This document shows positions 1-10,234 of a stretch of 64,000 nucleotides of DNA, in pieces. Under the pieces are notes generated by a model. It saw only the letters and a list, made by a program, of their open reading frames with translations. It was not told the DNA's origin and did no database searches. Location: contig JARGXX010000138.1 in assembly GCA_030374765.1 (NCBI GenBank), forward strand, positions 1,240,001-1,304,000. Direction: 5' to 3'. A program made the translations under genes and the position numbers. Position 1 is the first letter of the stretch; every line of letters starts with the position of its first letter. The stretch is from Agarophyton chilense. Its lineage: Eukaryota; Rhodophyta; Florideophyceae; Gracilariales; Gracilariaceae.

Positions 1-877
1 GGAAAGAGAGGCTTTCGCACCAGCTCACGTTGACACCAAGCTTTTGCATCGCGAGGAGCACTGCAGCAGCGGAGAGATGGCTTGGTCGATATTTCAAATG
101 ACGCCCATCCACCATGGCCAACTCTACAAACATTTGCGCGCTTTCCAACACGTTCTGTGCCACCTCATTGTGCGTGCCTTTTGCTTCGAGTGTCTTTCCA
201 ATGCGGTTCAAGAACGTCAAGCAGTACGGAGTGCTCACCTCGAATCGTAGAGCATTCAAGATGGTTGCCTCCATGAGAACCACGTCGTCCATGCTGAAAG
301 CACCGTCCGACAGGGTGACAAAATCATTGGCATCTGGAGCGTAGATCTCTTCGTACTTTGCAGCAATGTAAAGGCACACACTGCCGACCAATTGAAGAGT
401 CTTTCGGGTAGGTTCGTAACTATGAAGGAAACGATCCAGAATGTGAACACATAAGTGGAGGGAGCTGTCCTTCAACTTGAGACACACACATACATCAGCT
501 ATCCAATCAACTAGAATCGCCCTCATTCCTCTTGTGACTGTCTTGTGGGACTCCAAGAGGTTGGTGCTGGGCATGTGTCGTTTTTCGGCCAGAAGATGGT
601 TCTTGTGGATAACTGCAGCCAAATCGCTTCCTTCCACACGGTTCAGTTTGTCCGAAGCATCAATATCGATGTACTTGGTATTCGTTTTCGATGGAAACGT
701 GTTTTGAGATACTGGCGCTTTTTCGGAGAGTACATGGTGGTGGTTCTTTGTGATAGAGATATTGTTGGAGATTTTCTGGGCTTTAGCGGCACGCTTAAGC
801 GGGAATGAGTTTCTCACATTGGCGTGGCGGTTGGTAATGTCCCCCAAAGCGCGTTTCGGCATCATTGAACTTATCAT
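1..877 (-). CDS. A/B-type mitotic cyclin, copy 1 (partial, cut by window start)
   Basis: This is the minus-strand duplicate of the intact cyclin at 58991-59995. It reads from ATG at 877 to the window edge and covers residues 1-292 of 334, so the end of the second cyclin fold is missing only because the window stops. The reading frame is open throughout. I see two amino-acid differences from the other copy: Met235 to Thr, and Ile268 to Leu. The cyclin-box hallmark MRAILVDW and the N-terminal destruction-box-like KRALGDITN are unchanged. A-type and B-type cyclins activate cyclin-dependent kinases at S/G2/M and are destroyed through the anaphase-promoting complex. Upstream sequence to about 1832 is also shared, so the copy probably keeps its promoter. 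Whether both copies are expressed, or one is an assembly artefact, cannot be told here. Confidence 0.85.
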   Translation of the reverse strand, partial: MISSMMPKRALGDITNRHANVRNSFPLKRAAKAQKISNNISITKNHHHVLSEKAPVSQNTFPSKTNTKYIDIDASDKLNRVEGSDLAAVIHKNHLLAEKRHMPSTNLLESHKTVTRGMRAILVDWIADVCVCLKLKDSSLHLCVHILDRFLHSYEPTRKTLQLVGSVCLYIAAKYEEIYAPDANDFVTLSDGAFSMDDVVLMEATILNALRFEVSTPYCLTFLNRIGKTLEAKGTHNEVAQNVLESAQMFVELAMVDGRHLKYRPSHLSAAAVLLAMQKLGVNVSWCESLSF

Positions 878-1832
878 ACTGTTGATGGGGGGGAGGGGTG
901 GTTTTGACTAGGAAGGAAAGCGGAAAAAAGGTTGAATGCCTGGATGCTTTTGTTGTTGCTGAATGTGAAGGAGAGAGGCAGATGCCATCGCCTCTTAAAT
1001 GTGGCTGCTGTGAACTAATGTACCTGATTCCGGTATTTCCAAAACAGAAAGCCCTTGAGGTCCAAATGGTTGTCATCGTTTTGGGAATATCTCCGTTTTG
1101 TATGCAAAGCACGGCAAACCCATTTGGGAGTCACAAAGAGTTTCCGAAACTGGACTTGTTTGAAGTTGGAGAATGAGCCGAAATTATGGTGTACCAAAAC
1201 TAGAAAAATAAATCATTTACGTTTTGGTTTTGGCCAAAGATTTATTGGCATGTGTTCTTTGTGCTCAATATGTAATGCAGCAAACAGAACGCAGAATGTG
1301 AGCATTATTTTATTAAACCATTTGCTTCTCAGCAAATCTCGGGCGCGGTTTGGAGAAGTAGAGCTCAAGTGAGATATCCAAAGTTTTTTATGTCCTGCCT
1401 TTTTAGTTCAATAAGTCTGTCTTGGAATCTGCGTTCTGTGGTTGTTCCTGTGCGAGAAGGGAAAGCTGTAGAAGGCTCAATGTTTGGTTGCTTTTGCCGT
1501 TGCTGCTGCGCCTTTCCGGTACATTCTGCCACAAGCCTAGCTGCTGCAGTAGCGAGTACGGCGGAGAGCGGAGCGTCGGCAGTGATCGCGGCTGAGGGAA
1601 GCGCGGGGCCGGAGAGAGCAATCGCATCAAGTGCGGCAACGGCGACGACGACGCGGAACGCGCGTGTAATGACAGCAGTTGTGGCAGCAGGGAGCGCGGC
1701 AGCAGAGCACGCGGCAACAGAGGTCGGCTGTGACAGCGGCGCAAGTGAGAGCGAGAAGTGCGGGAGATAATGGAACAGTCTGGCGTAAGAGGCACGGGCG
1801 GGTGCACTGAGCCAGAGCCACCTCAAGACACT
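1..1832. repeat. Left arm of large inverted repeat (cyclin locus)
   Basis: This arm is the reverse complement of 58034-59867. Position x pairs with about 59868 minus x, shifting by one after a 1-bp indel near 1113. I count only about 6-10 differences in 1.83 kb. Similarity ends abruptly after the shared string TCAAGACACT at 1823-1832. The arm starts outside the window, so its true length is unknown. The spacer between the arms is about 56 kb of transposons. Confidence 0.95.
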
Positions 1833-2206
1833 AGTGTCTATACGACCGCTGGCCTCATATGAGGCCAAACTGTAAATTTAGGTGCTGATTTTTAGTTATT
1901 TTGACCAGATTTTTTCCCTTTTTTGACCTCCAAACAGTAAAGACTTAGTATAGCCTACTCAACAGAATATGCGCTTCACGAAACTGCTTCCATGTGAAAG
2001 AATGCCACATAAGGAATAAAACAGTATAGAATATATGTTTAACTGATAAGCAGGCTAATTTCTATCTTAGAATAAAAAACAGGTATTTTTGGGTGGAAAA
2101 ACCGTGGTTGCACTCTCAAAAATCGTTTTGAAGCTGTGTATGAAACAAAATTACCTTTCAAAAAATAACCAATTTTGAACTGTGTCTCCAGTCGTATAGA
2201 CACTAG
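1831..2206. mobile_element. MITE-like element with perfect 16-bp terminal inverted repeats
   Basis: CTAGTGTCTATACGAC at 1831-1846 recurs in exact inverse orientation at 2191-2206. The 376-bp interior is AT-rich and has no coding frame. Just inside the left end is a perfect 16-bp palindrome, GGCCTCATATGAGGCC, at 1851-1866. A weaker echo of the same motif lies to the right, at about 2240-2265. Flank and terminus together form larger palindromes (AGACACTAGTGTCT at 1826-1839; AGACACTAGCTAGTGTCT at 2198-2215), which hides the target-site duplication. The family is not recognised. The left end touches the edge of the cyclin inverted repeat. Confidence 0.6.
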
Positions 2207-2904
2207 CTAGTGTCTACATGCGCGGCGCATTGGCATCACATGAGGCCAGCTTGGCCTCATTTCAGGGCAGTTCTATTTTCCAAAAAATTAGTAGAAATCG
2301 CTGGTTTCCACACTGCAGCGGCGTATTCCACTTTCTAAGTAAAAAACTAATTTTATAACCATGTCCCTCTTGCTTTAAAGTAAATTCCTTAGACAGTTGT
2401 CTTCAGTAACAGCAGCTCAGTGGTTTCTCGACCACTCGGAGACTGATAAAAACAGAGTTCAAACCACACTGAGTTCAGTGTAACTCAAAAACTTCTACGG
2501 GAGCTCGACTAATTTTAAAAATTATTATTGTCAAAGGACGCATTTGCATTCTCTTGAACAGCAGACATAATAAGATGACATTTGCTAGAGGGATTGTTTC
2601 ATCAGCGACCATAACATATCTAGCAAGTTGAATAACGCAAGTTTAACTAGTAGGAAGCCTACGATAATTTGAGGTTTTGCTTTATAATTTTGCAAATGCT
2701 CCTACAAAGCCTTAAAAACACATGTTGACCCATTATCATCAATTTAGTTAACTAATTGTTACTCTAGATGTAATGAATGTCACGATGATGATTTTTAAAA
2801 CACTTTTGACTGTTTTCTCTTTTAAATTTATAAACATCCATATTTTTGTACTTTTTGAATTCTAATCATACAAATTCGGCTTTGTAAGTGGTTTTGCTAA
2901 CTTT
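2207..2904. other. AT-rich sequence without recognisable gene
   Basis: About 700 bp of low-GC sequence between the MITE-like element and the end of the piggyBac transposase. The first 60 bp look like a second, degraded copy of the left MITE end. It probably includes the 3' flank of the piggyBac element, but I could not define that element's terminal repeats. Confidence 0.4.
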
Positions 2905-5488
2905 CTATCGTCCTTGATATGTTTGAGACGTCAAAAAACCATCCAGTTTCCATAGTTTTCGATTCGTTTCCATTAACCAAATTCTGGTACCAGCCATATA
3001 TGGGGTATCTATTTCATCTTCCTCCTTACATTTTCTTTTCATAGTTCTAATATCATCCCAGTTTTTATCTATTAATCCGTCTGTGAGGTTACAATAGAAA
3101 TTATGCGGTGTAAAATTCAATGTTTTTCCGTATGCACCCTTGTGAAAATTCCAATCATCAACAACTCACATTGCCAGAAAAGAAGTAGTCACTTTAAAAG
3201 ACCATTCTTTCACTTCAAACTTCTTCTCCATATGCAGATCATCTTGACGTGACCTATTATGCATATCAATTCTTGAACAACAAGAATAGTACTCCTCACA
3301 AACTTCTGGAATAGCAATGGAAAGCGGAATTTTCTTTGTTATTCCATCTATTGTCCTACATCTTTCAAGAGAAATGGGAGTTCTTGGTTGGGTACTCCTA
3401 CAAGTTCTGATGTAATATCTCCTCTTGCGGTCCACCCAGAGCACAGACATCATCTTCCGATCCAATTCAGGCAGTTTCGAGACCATTAACACGTGCTGGC
3501 CTCGTGCCGTCTTCGTAAGATCGGAAAGATGTTTCATAGGAAACCTTTTGGTGGCTGTTTTTACGACATCAATAAATCGCATTCCTCTTTGTAAAAGTTC
3601 TTCAGCGGTTTCAAGAGATGCAGAATATGAATCGGCACAAACGATTCGATCAGTTGCGAACCAATTTTCGAGAAGTGTCATTAAAACAGCTGTTCCATGT
3701 GCATGTGTCGTAAAAATCACCTTTGGCGTATGCTACTGTCTTGTCCCGGGAGCGAAGTGACACTCAACCTTAGAAGGTAGACGTGATAAACCTCGATGAT
3801 GACAGGGCACCGTGAAAACCCGCAGGGGCAAACGGCGGGGCAACTAGCCTATACCGTGTAGGTGAACGTTGGTAGGCGTCGACGCGCGGTAAAACCTATG
3901 TGGTAGTTGAGAAACAATGAACCAAAAGGTATAGTTGTGACCCAAGTGGTGCCTGTTTTTATCAGACTAGGATGGAGGAGGTGCAATTCCCTATATGCAG
4001 TGGACTGCACTCTCCAGATCACCCGGCAGGTGCCAGCAAGGCATGGTCTCTGACCTAGTGTCAGAGACCTGGCCAGCACTGGCTACAGTGCCAGGTGGCC
4101 ACTTCACTACTGTACTAAAACATATATAATTACAATTACAATTTCTAACAATTACTCAAGCAGAAGGTACATGTCAACAATACATGTGGCTGACAACACC
4201 TAGATGGTAGCTCGCCTGGAGCTGCGTGGCCAATGATCCCTCGCATCCATCACCTACAAGGTCAGTGTAGTATATCGACAACCTCAAAGGTCAAACCTTC
4301 TGCCACTATACGACAGCATGTTCTGATTTAAAAGGCTGTACATCTTGTTGCGCAGCTCCCATCGTGATTCCTCTTTTGAGAATAATTCCACTCCTTCCAC
4401 AACACACTGTTTTTAATTCACAACCATTTTCAGGTTTCCTATCAAGAACAGTGTAGTGGGGAAGTCCAATTTCAATCCAGTTCCATCCAAGTCCATACCA
4501 ACGTGACATACTTTCGTCCACGCACAAACTGTGTGACGGAGATACGAACGCTTTCCGGTGGTCATTTATAGCTTTCATAAACTCAAAAACGCATGACCAC
4601 CTGCATTCTTCTGATTTTTGATCGTTTTCAGAGCCACTGAAAACGATGAATTGCCTTATATGTTCAAACCGATTTCATGACATGATCTTTCCGAGCTGCG
4701 GAGATTCGATATATTTAGAAAATGTGTCTTTAGACCAAAGCGATCTTCTATTTGAAAACTCCAAGCGTGTCATTAACACCATCAAACCGGAAAACTTCAA
4801 AATTCCACCTCCTGTAGTCTGCTTTAAGCGTTTTTCTTCGAACCGAGAGTTGGTAGATCGAACTATTTTTTCCAAATGATCTACAGGAAACATCCACCTG
4901 AAGAAATCGTATGAACAGAGTCCCGAAGGTGCATGTATGGCGGAGATAAATTCTCCAACAGGTCCCGTGACTTTCCATTAATGTATTTGCACTGGACCAT
5001 TCAGAGTCAAAGACATATTTTCAGTTGTCCATTTTGTCGAATGAACTTCCACAAAGCTATCTTGCGTGTCACTGTTTGTCACAGTAGGAGGGCTCAACGG
5101 ATTCATTTTTTGACAGTGATCGCCATCCGTTACAGTATGCTGCCCTTCATTGTTCGAAGCTTCAGTAGTAATAGCAGCACCATTTATCTCCACGTTGGAA
5201 TTGATGGCTTCTTGAGCAGTTTCCTGAACCGTGACATGATCTCCGGCTTTTACAAAGTTTGAGAGTGCATACTTTCTCGCGACCAGTTAGCTCGAAGTGT
5301 ATCGTGACAAAAGTGTGTCTCTGATTATTTTTGACAACAACGTCCACTTTTGTAACACTTCCGCTCACCAGTTTCGTCTTCCATTGCGTGCCAAAGAAGC
5401 GTTTACAGTCGCTCTCTGATGTGGTGAGACTTGCGCGGGTGTGTACTCTGTTTCCCACTACACGACGGGGACCCATAGATGATGACAT
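2905..5488 (-). pseudogene. piggyBac-type transposase (DDE_Tnp_1_7), broken
   Basis: Fragments in order on the minus strand give most of a piggyBac transposase. The N-terminal part is 5488-4978. The catalytic-core start is 4578-4306, with CVDESMSRWYGLG and DRKPENGC. The core continues at 3720-3166, with VCADSYSAS, GVVKTATKRFPM-like FIDVVKTATKRFPM, and WVDRK. The C-terminal part is 3120-2905. The three aspartates expected for the DDD triad can be placed in VDES, ADSY and WVDR. In active elements this enzyme excises DNA precisely at TTAA sites. Here the frame is interrupted by stop codons, by frame changes and by a 579-bp insertion at 3737-4315. A cysteine-rich C-terminal finger typical of the family is not evident. 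A TTAA-rich stretch at 5571-5597 may mark the right end, where the element abuts the truncated LTR of gypsy element A. Confidence 0.8.
3737..4315. mobile_element. Solo-LTR-like insertion inside piggyBac transposase
   Basis: This 579-bp stretch separates two contiguous pieces of the piggyBac core. It begins TGTC and ends GACA, the TG...CA form of an LTR, and it has no coding frame. It contains an AT-rich TATA-like region around 4118-4135. It also holds a perfect 10-bp-stem hairpin, GGTCTCTGAC (4045-4054), loop CTAGT, GTCAGAGACC (4060-4069). The flanking pentamers are not identical, so the target-site duplication is either decayed or my boundaries are a few bases off. It does not resemble the other LTRs in the window. 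Confidence 0.5.
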
Positions 5489-5574
5489 ATTTGATAAATT
5501 ATGAAAGAATGAAGTAAAGATTATATTGTTTACATGTTGTGGACGATCGTTCGTGATCTTTGTTACAGTGCTAT

Positions 5575-5726
5575 TAAATTAATCTTAATTCCCGATATTT
5601 CCCTAAAGTATTCTGCTCATACTATGTCGTTGCAGAGCTCAGTAACAAGAATAGCTTGTGAGGAAGTTGTATATCGACATCGATGCTTTTCGATTGTTCG
5701 ATTCAATGTGCATCTAAAATGCTAAA
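5575..5726 (-). repeat. 3' LTR remnant of gypsy element A
   Basis: The segment aligns with 15960-16119, sharing ATTCTGCTCAT, ATGCTTTTCGAT and TTCGATT in the same order. It is preceded on the minus strand by the polypurine tract. Only about 150 bp of an LTR of about 1.06 kb remain. Confidence 0.6.
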
Positions 5727-5883
5727 TATCCCCCTCATTAAGCCCGGAGCACCCGTAAAGCAAGATCTTAAAAGTGTATCGACAACGTGCTTCACTCCAA
5801 GTTCTCGGTCTCAACAAACACCCAACATTGCATCTCAACACGGCCGCTTCTGTAGTCGTCTTTTATAACCTGCGACACTCGCG

Positions 5884-7563
5884 ATGAGCAATCCTTGCTA
5901 TGTGATGAGTCCATCGACTTCATAAGACGACCTGAACAACCCAGCACATAATCAAACCACTGCTTCTTTGGGTGGTCCCGGTCCCATATCTCGAACAGCG
6001 CCGCTTCCGGCTTCTTCCTCGGTCCTAGCCCAGCATATCTTTCTTCAACAGAAGCCATTCTAGAACCATCATCGTCTGCGATCCAGAACTTTCCGCACCA
6101 AGCGGACTTCATCGGGCAGAAATAGATGCAGCACACTGCACTCTTCGTTCGTGGTCCCTGGTTTTACCTGCGGCTGTCCGCAACGAAGATCTCATCCGTG
6201 AATACGTAATTGGTGGTCGACTTCCTGACTGTATTCCGTGGTATGTTAACGAGCAACTGGCTCGGCCATTGCACGATTCCAAACAACTTGGTAGGCCACT
6301 TTGGCTCCGAAATCATGGAGGAAGGCTGCGAAAAGTTCATCCGAGTAGTGTACTAGTGAATAAGCCGCGTGAATGGGACCGTTCCTTAAGCGAATATTGG
6401 ACTCTCGATACCACGATCTCCGGAACGAACTAACAGGCCCACTCGTATGTCCAGAATCTCGCGGATTTGGATGTCGAACTGTGGCGCGTCGTACGCGGAG
6501 TGTCCAACATGGCTCTTTGCTTCGACAGTCCTCAGATTCGAGCACAGTTACGCTATCATTGCAAGCGCAAAAATCGTTTTTGGGAATTCCCTCGATGAGA
6601 GAGACGTACTTGATCAGGACCAGGATACTTGGTCTTGTACCAAATGCTGGGGATCAACCGAATTCGGCAGAACTCGAGCACCGGGCGCTATGTACCCATC
6701 CCTCGTTTTTGGCATGAAATCGAGAGTCCTCGCGGATTTTCTGTGAAGCTCCCTTCAGTGATTACCTATGTGGGTTCCCACGTTGAACATGATTCACAAC
6801 CCGGTTTCTGAGTAGTCATCTACAGTGAATTCATAGCTAACATGGCCGTCTTCATTCTTTAGAATTTGCATGACATCTATCGCCTTTGTTACATGAGCTC
6901 AAGGGCCCAACAACTTTCGAAACAGCTCAATAGGTCCATAGTATTGAGATCATGTGCAAATCACGAAGAGTTTCAGCACCTGATGAGTATCATGGACCAG
7001 ATTGATTGGACACTGGTTCCGAAAGAAGAGAATGAAATAGGTATAACTCGTCGTTATCATGCCCCTGGAAGGACTGCGCCTAGCGGTGATTTCGTTTGGT
7101 ATGATCCACGGACCAAACAACACATCCACGGCGATCACGCCAAGACCGTACGGTAAAACCCGAGAGCAATGCCTCCTACGCAGCCAACATGCTATCAATT
7201 AGAGATTATGCCTCTTAATGTCAACGCAATCGAAGAAGAGCTCTAAAAAATCGACTACGGTGACGAGCCTGAAGAGCCGGGCCTCGAAATAACCGTTCCA
7301 ACGGAAAAAGACGGCATTGAGCCCATAGCTCCGATTGAAACGCAGAGGGATGGCTAGGAGCCAACAGACACAGCTGAGATGCAGAGTTCTGCTTACGAAC
7401 CCGAACAGCCGGTGGTGTCGATGCACAATGCGGAACTCGACAGTTTGGGGCGGTTCTTCAAAGAAGCTGGGATTCCTCACGATGCAGTTCAAAGCGACCG
7501 ACAGCCGGTGCTCAGTCTCCGGCACTCCTCGGTGGGCAACCACCCTGGCGCTCCTAGCCCGTG
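5884..7563 (+). pseudogene. Antisense ORF of gypsy element A (novel family, decayed)
   Basis: On the strand opposite gag-pol, a protein homologous to the antisense ORFs of elements B and C can be followed through several frames. The start is likely the ATG at 5884, 158 bp from the LTR edge. Blocks matching element C are: MSNP at the start, followed by a Ser/Pro/Gly-rich stretch containing SLGG; ALFVRGPWF then AVRNEDLI near 6140-6205; DLDVELWRVVRG near 6465; LRYHCK near 6550; LPSVITYVGS near 6755-6785; FIL then DIYRLCY near 6855-6890; GDFVWYDPR near 7085; and AELDSLGRFFKEAGI at 7432-7475 near the C terminus. Several stops interrupt it, one of them where element C has tryptophan. Function unknown. 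It ends about 240 bp from the convergent end of pol. Confidence 0.6.
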
Positions 7564-7804
7564 AGATGGCATCTCAGACGAACTGTAGTAGACCGTCTAA
7601 TGGTATAACTCTGAGATAAACTCTTTCACTTCTGCCTCCAGATACTTTGTCTTCATTGTTTTTCTCTACTACATGGTTCTCCACTTATTCCTTCATCTTT
7701 ATGATAATTTGTGATACTTCTTATCCCATTAGGAATCAAATTAGATCTAGCCTTCTTGAGACCAATAAACTGACGAGAGTGTCATCGATATAAATTAGGA
7801 TATT

Positions 7805-10209
7805 GACCATAGCTTGTTTATAGTACGACACCACGTGAGACCGTGATAAGTGATGTATTAATTCCACTGTATCGTCTCCGGGTTGATACCCATACCGTCG
7901 TACTCTAAACACCAAACTTTTATCCCTAGCATGCCATCCATGACTTATAATTGGTTCGATATCGTACTTCTCTACTCCATTGAGCGGCGTTGAGGCCGAG
8001 ATAGCGCTTCTGTTATCGGGCTCTGCTGTGCATACTTCGTGTACCGCTCGCTGAGCCTGCTAAATGTTCGACCGCTCTCTCGAAGCGTCTGTTGTCGCCT
8101 TACTGCGTTCATCCGGTTTGCCCACTTCTGGGTGTCTCAAAGCCAGTTTTATGGATTCTCGTGATCTTTCGGATTCGGCCTGGATTTCTTCTGATCATTC
8201 GGTTAACCAGATTCTTTCAGCGATGAAGCGGTGTTTTTTCTCTCCGTACGCCTTTGTTCTGCTTTTGAGGGCATTTTAGATTCTACGCTTATAGTAGAGG
8301 GGGGCATGGGGCGTATTTTTTTATGCGCAGAGTCTCCCTTCGAGGAGTTAGTCGATACAACCTTGTGATTAAACTGTGGCCCTTCCAATTCGATTCTGTT
8401 TCTCTAGAGATGGAGATCTCTCTTCTCCTTGTGAATTTCCTTGTATTCTCTTGTGAAATTTGCGTCTTTCCACCCGAGTAGCGGAACATTCTTGCTGACT
8501 TCAGTTTCGTATTTGTAGTGTGCTATTGTAGGTGGCTGAACAGCAACGACCTCAGGTTCTCCTGTTGATGGTTCCACGACGCGAGGCGCGCAACCATCTT
8601 CAAATGAAGCTTTTTTTCTCACTCTTCTCTCCGACCTCATCACTACTCTTTACGTGAATGTTTCCTGGTGTGGGAGATGCAGATCGCTACGAGCTCAAGG
8701 CGCGTGTCGCCAAACCTTCTCCGACTTGACCTCCAAAGTTCAAAATTTCACCCATCAATGCCCCTCGTGGCTGCAGCCCGCTTACTAACGTCATGCACAG
8801 GTTCTTCGGATCGTGCCAGCCACATGGCAATATTTTTAAGTTATTTTCTTTCTTGAGCGGCCAGTTCGCAGGTGCCTGTACTCTAGGGATCTGCAGTGGT
8901 CCTTGTACCTCAGTTGATACACGAGTCAGATATTTTTGCTGCACATCAGCTTCATGGATCGACACGACCCCAGCTAAATCTGAACTTGGGTCATTTACCA
9001 CTCTATCGCATGAAATGTGGTCACCCTTCTTTTTTTCTCGGATAACAATCGTGTGCTCGTCGATTTAGAGAATTCCGTGCGGTCCAGTCGCCACCGGCTC
9101 TAACTTATGATGGCGTTTCCGTTCCTTTTATTCTACCGGTTTCCGGTTATCCTTTTTTTCTATTCTCACGAAGACCTCTCCTCAAACTTGGACATCCGGG
9201 ACTTCCCGCCGTACTGACGCGTCGAAATTGTGCTTGTGGTTTTCTTGGGCAGTTTCCATCTTGGTGACGGCTTGCGTAGTGCGATTGTGCACCTCGTCTC
9301 TCCAACGTAGGTGAAACAGAGCCAGCATCGGCATGTCCTTATATTCGGTTCTGTCCGAGCGAATCTCGATGAGCAAAGCCTTCGGGCGGCGTGGCAGAAC
9401 CAGCTCGAATGGAGCTAACTTCATAGTCAAAAGAACCTGTGTCTTATAAGCGTGGAAAAGCGTGTCCGTGTAAACATCCCAGTCCTTTGGGTGTTCAGTG
9501 ATGTGATGCTGGGGAGCCGCGAGTACCGTACGTTTGTACTGTTTCACCTTCTCGTTACATTGTGGTTGATAAGTCGTGGCGAGCACGTTCCTAACTCCCA
9601 GTTTCTTGCATACATCTTTAAATAAGCGTGCAAAAAAATTGCTTACCAATTTCTGAGAGCGGAGTATCCGGCGGTCTATAGTGATAGATCGAATGGTGTA
9701 TAAAGGCTAGGGCTATAATGGCAGCTGTGATCCGTTTAAGAGAAGTTGCCTCGAACAGCTTAGGAAAGCAATCAGTAATTAACAGATGGTATCCGTTTCC
9801 CCGCATCGAACGAATCAATTCTCCGAGTATATAGATACTTACATAATGAAAAGGCGCTTCCGCCCGGAGTAACTTCATTTGGGTTCTTCATTTTCAACAC
9901 CGTAACTAGATTTATACTGCATGTTGTGCACCACTTTTATGTCGAATGACAATCTAATACCAAAGTAGGCCGATGAAACTCCCTTTTGAGAGTTGAATAC
10001 AACTTCGTTCCTCCTGGATGACCAAACAATTGTGAGTAGTGAGCCAAATGTAGTACTCTACTCTTCATAACGTGTTGTATCACGATTTTATCATGTGCTT
10101 CGACAGCTCGAAGAAGAAATCCTCGATCATCGAGACGAAAAAGTAGCTCCTCCTTCCCCTTTAAGACGAAAGGGGATAGACGCAGAAAAATTGTCCGTGA
10201 CCTGTTCAC
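7805..10209 (-). pseudogene. Element A integrase, linker and chromodomain (decayed)
   Basis: 10209-9937 holds the zinc-binding H2C2 region (HYSQLFGHPGGTKLY) of a gypsy integrase, and 9878-9182 holds its core, including TTYQPQCNEKVKQY around the catalytic glutamate and the downstream TPFELVL-like APFELVLP. A GPY/F-type module (TGPHGIL) follows near 9115-9090. Then comes about 1 kb of broken low-complexity coding sequence. Finally a chromodomain (about 7975-7805) shows YDIEPIISHG, FRVRRYGYQPGDDT and SHVVSYY. Chromodomains let chromovirus integrases target methylated histone tails. Here both expected tryptophans (the one before GY and the one after the acidic DDT) are Arg and Val. Multiple stops mean no intact product. 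Confidence 0.75.
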
Positions 10210-10234
10210 GCAGAAGCTCCTCGAGCCTTATTCG

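Noticed and set aside
1365..1868. 167-codon Ala-rich ORF on the minus strand, left arm
   Set aside because: Its ATG lies in the MITE-like element outside the repeat arm. The right-arm equivalent has an in-frame stop and no start, so it is probably GC-rich upstream DNA.
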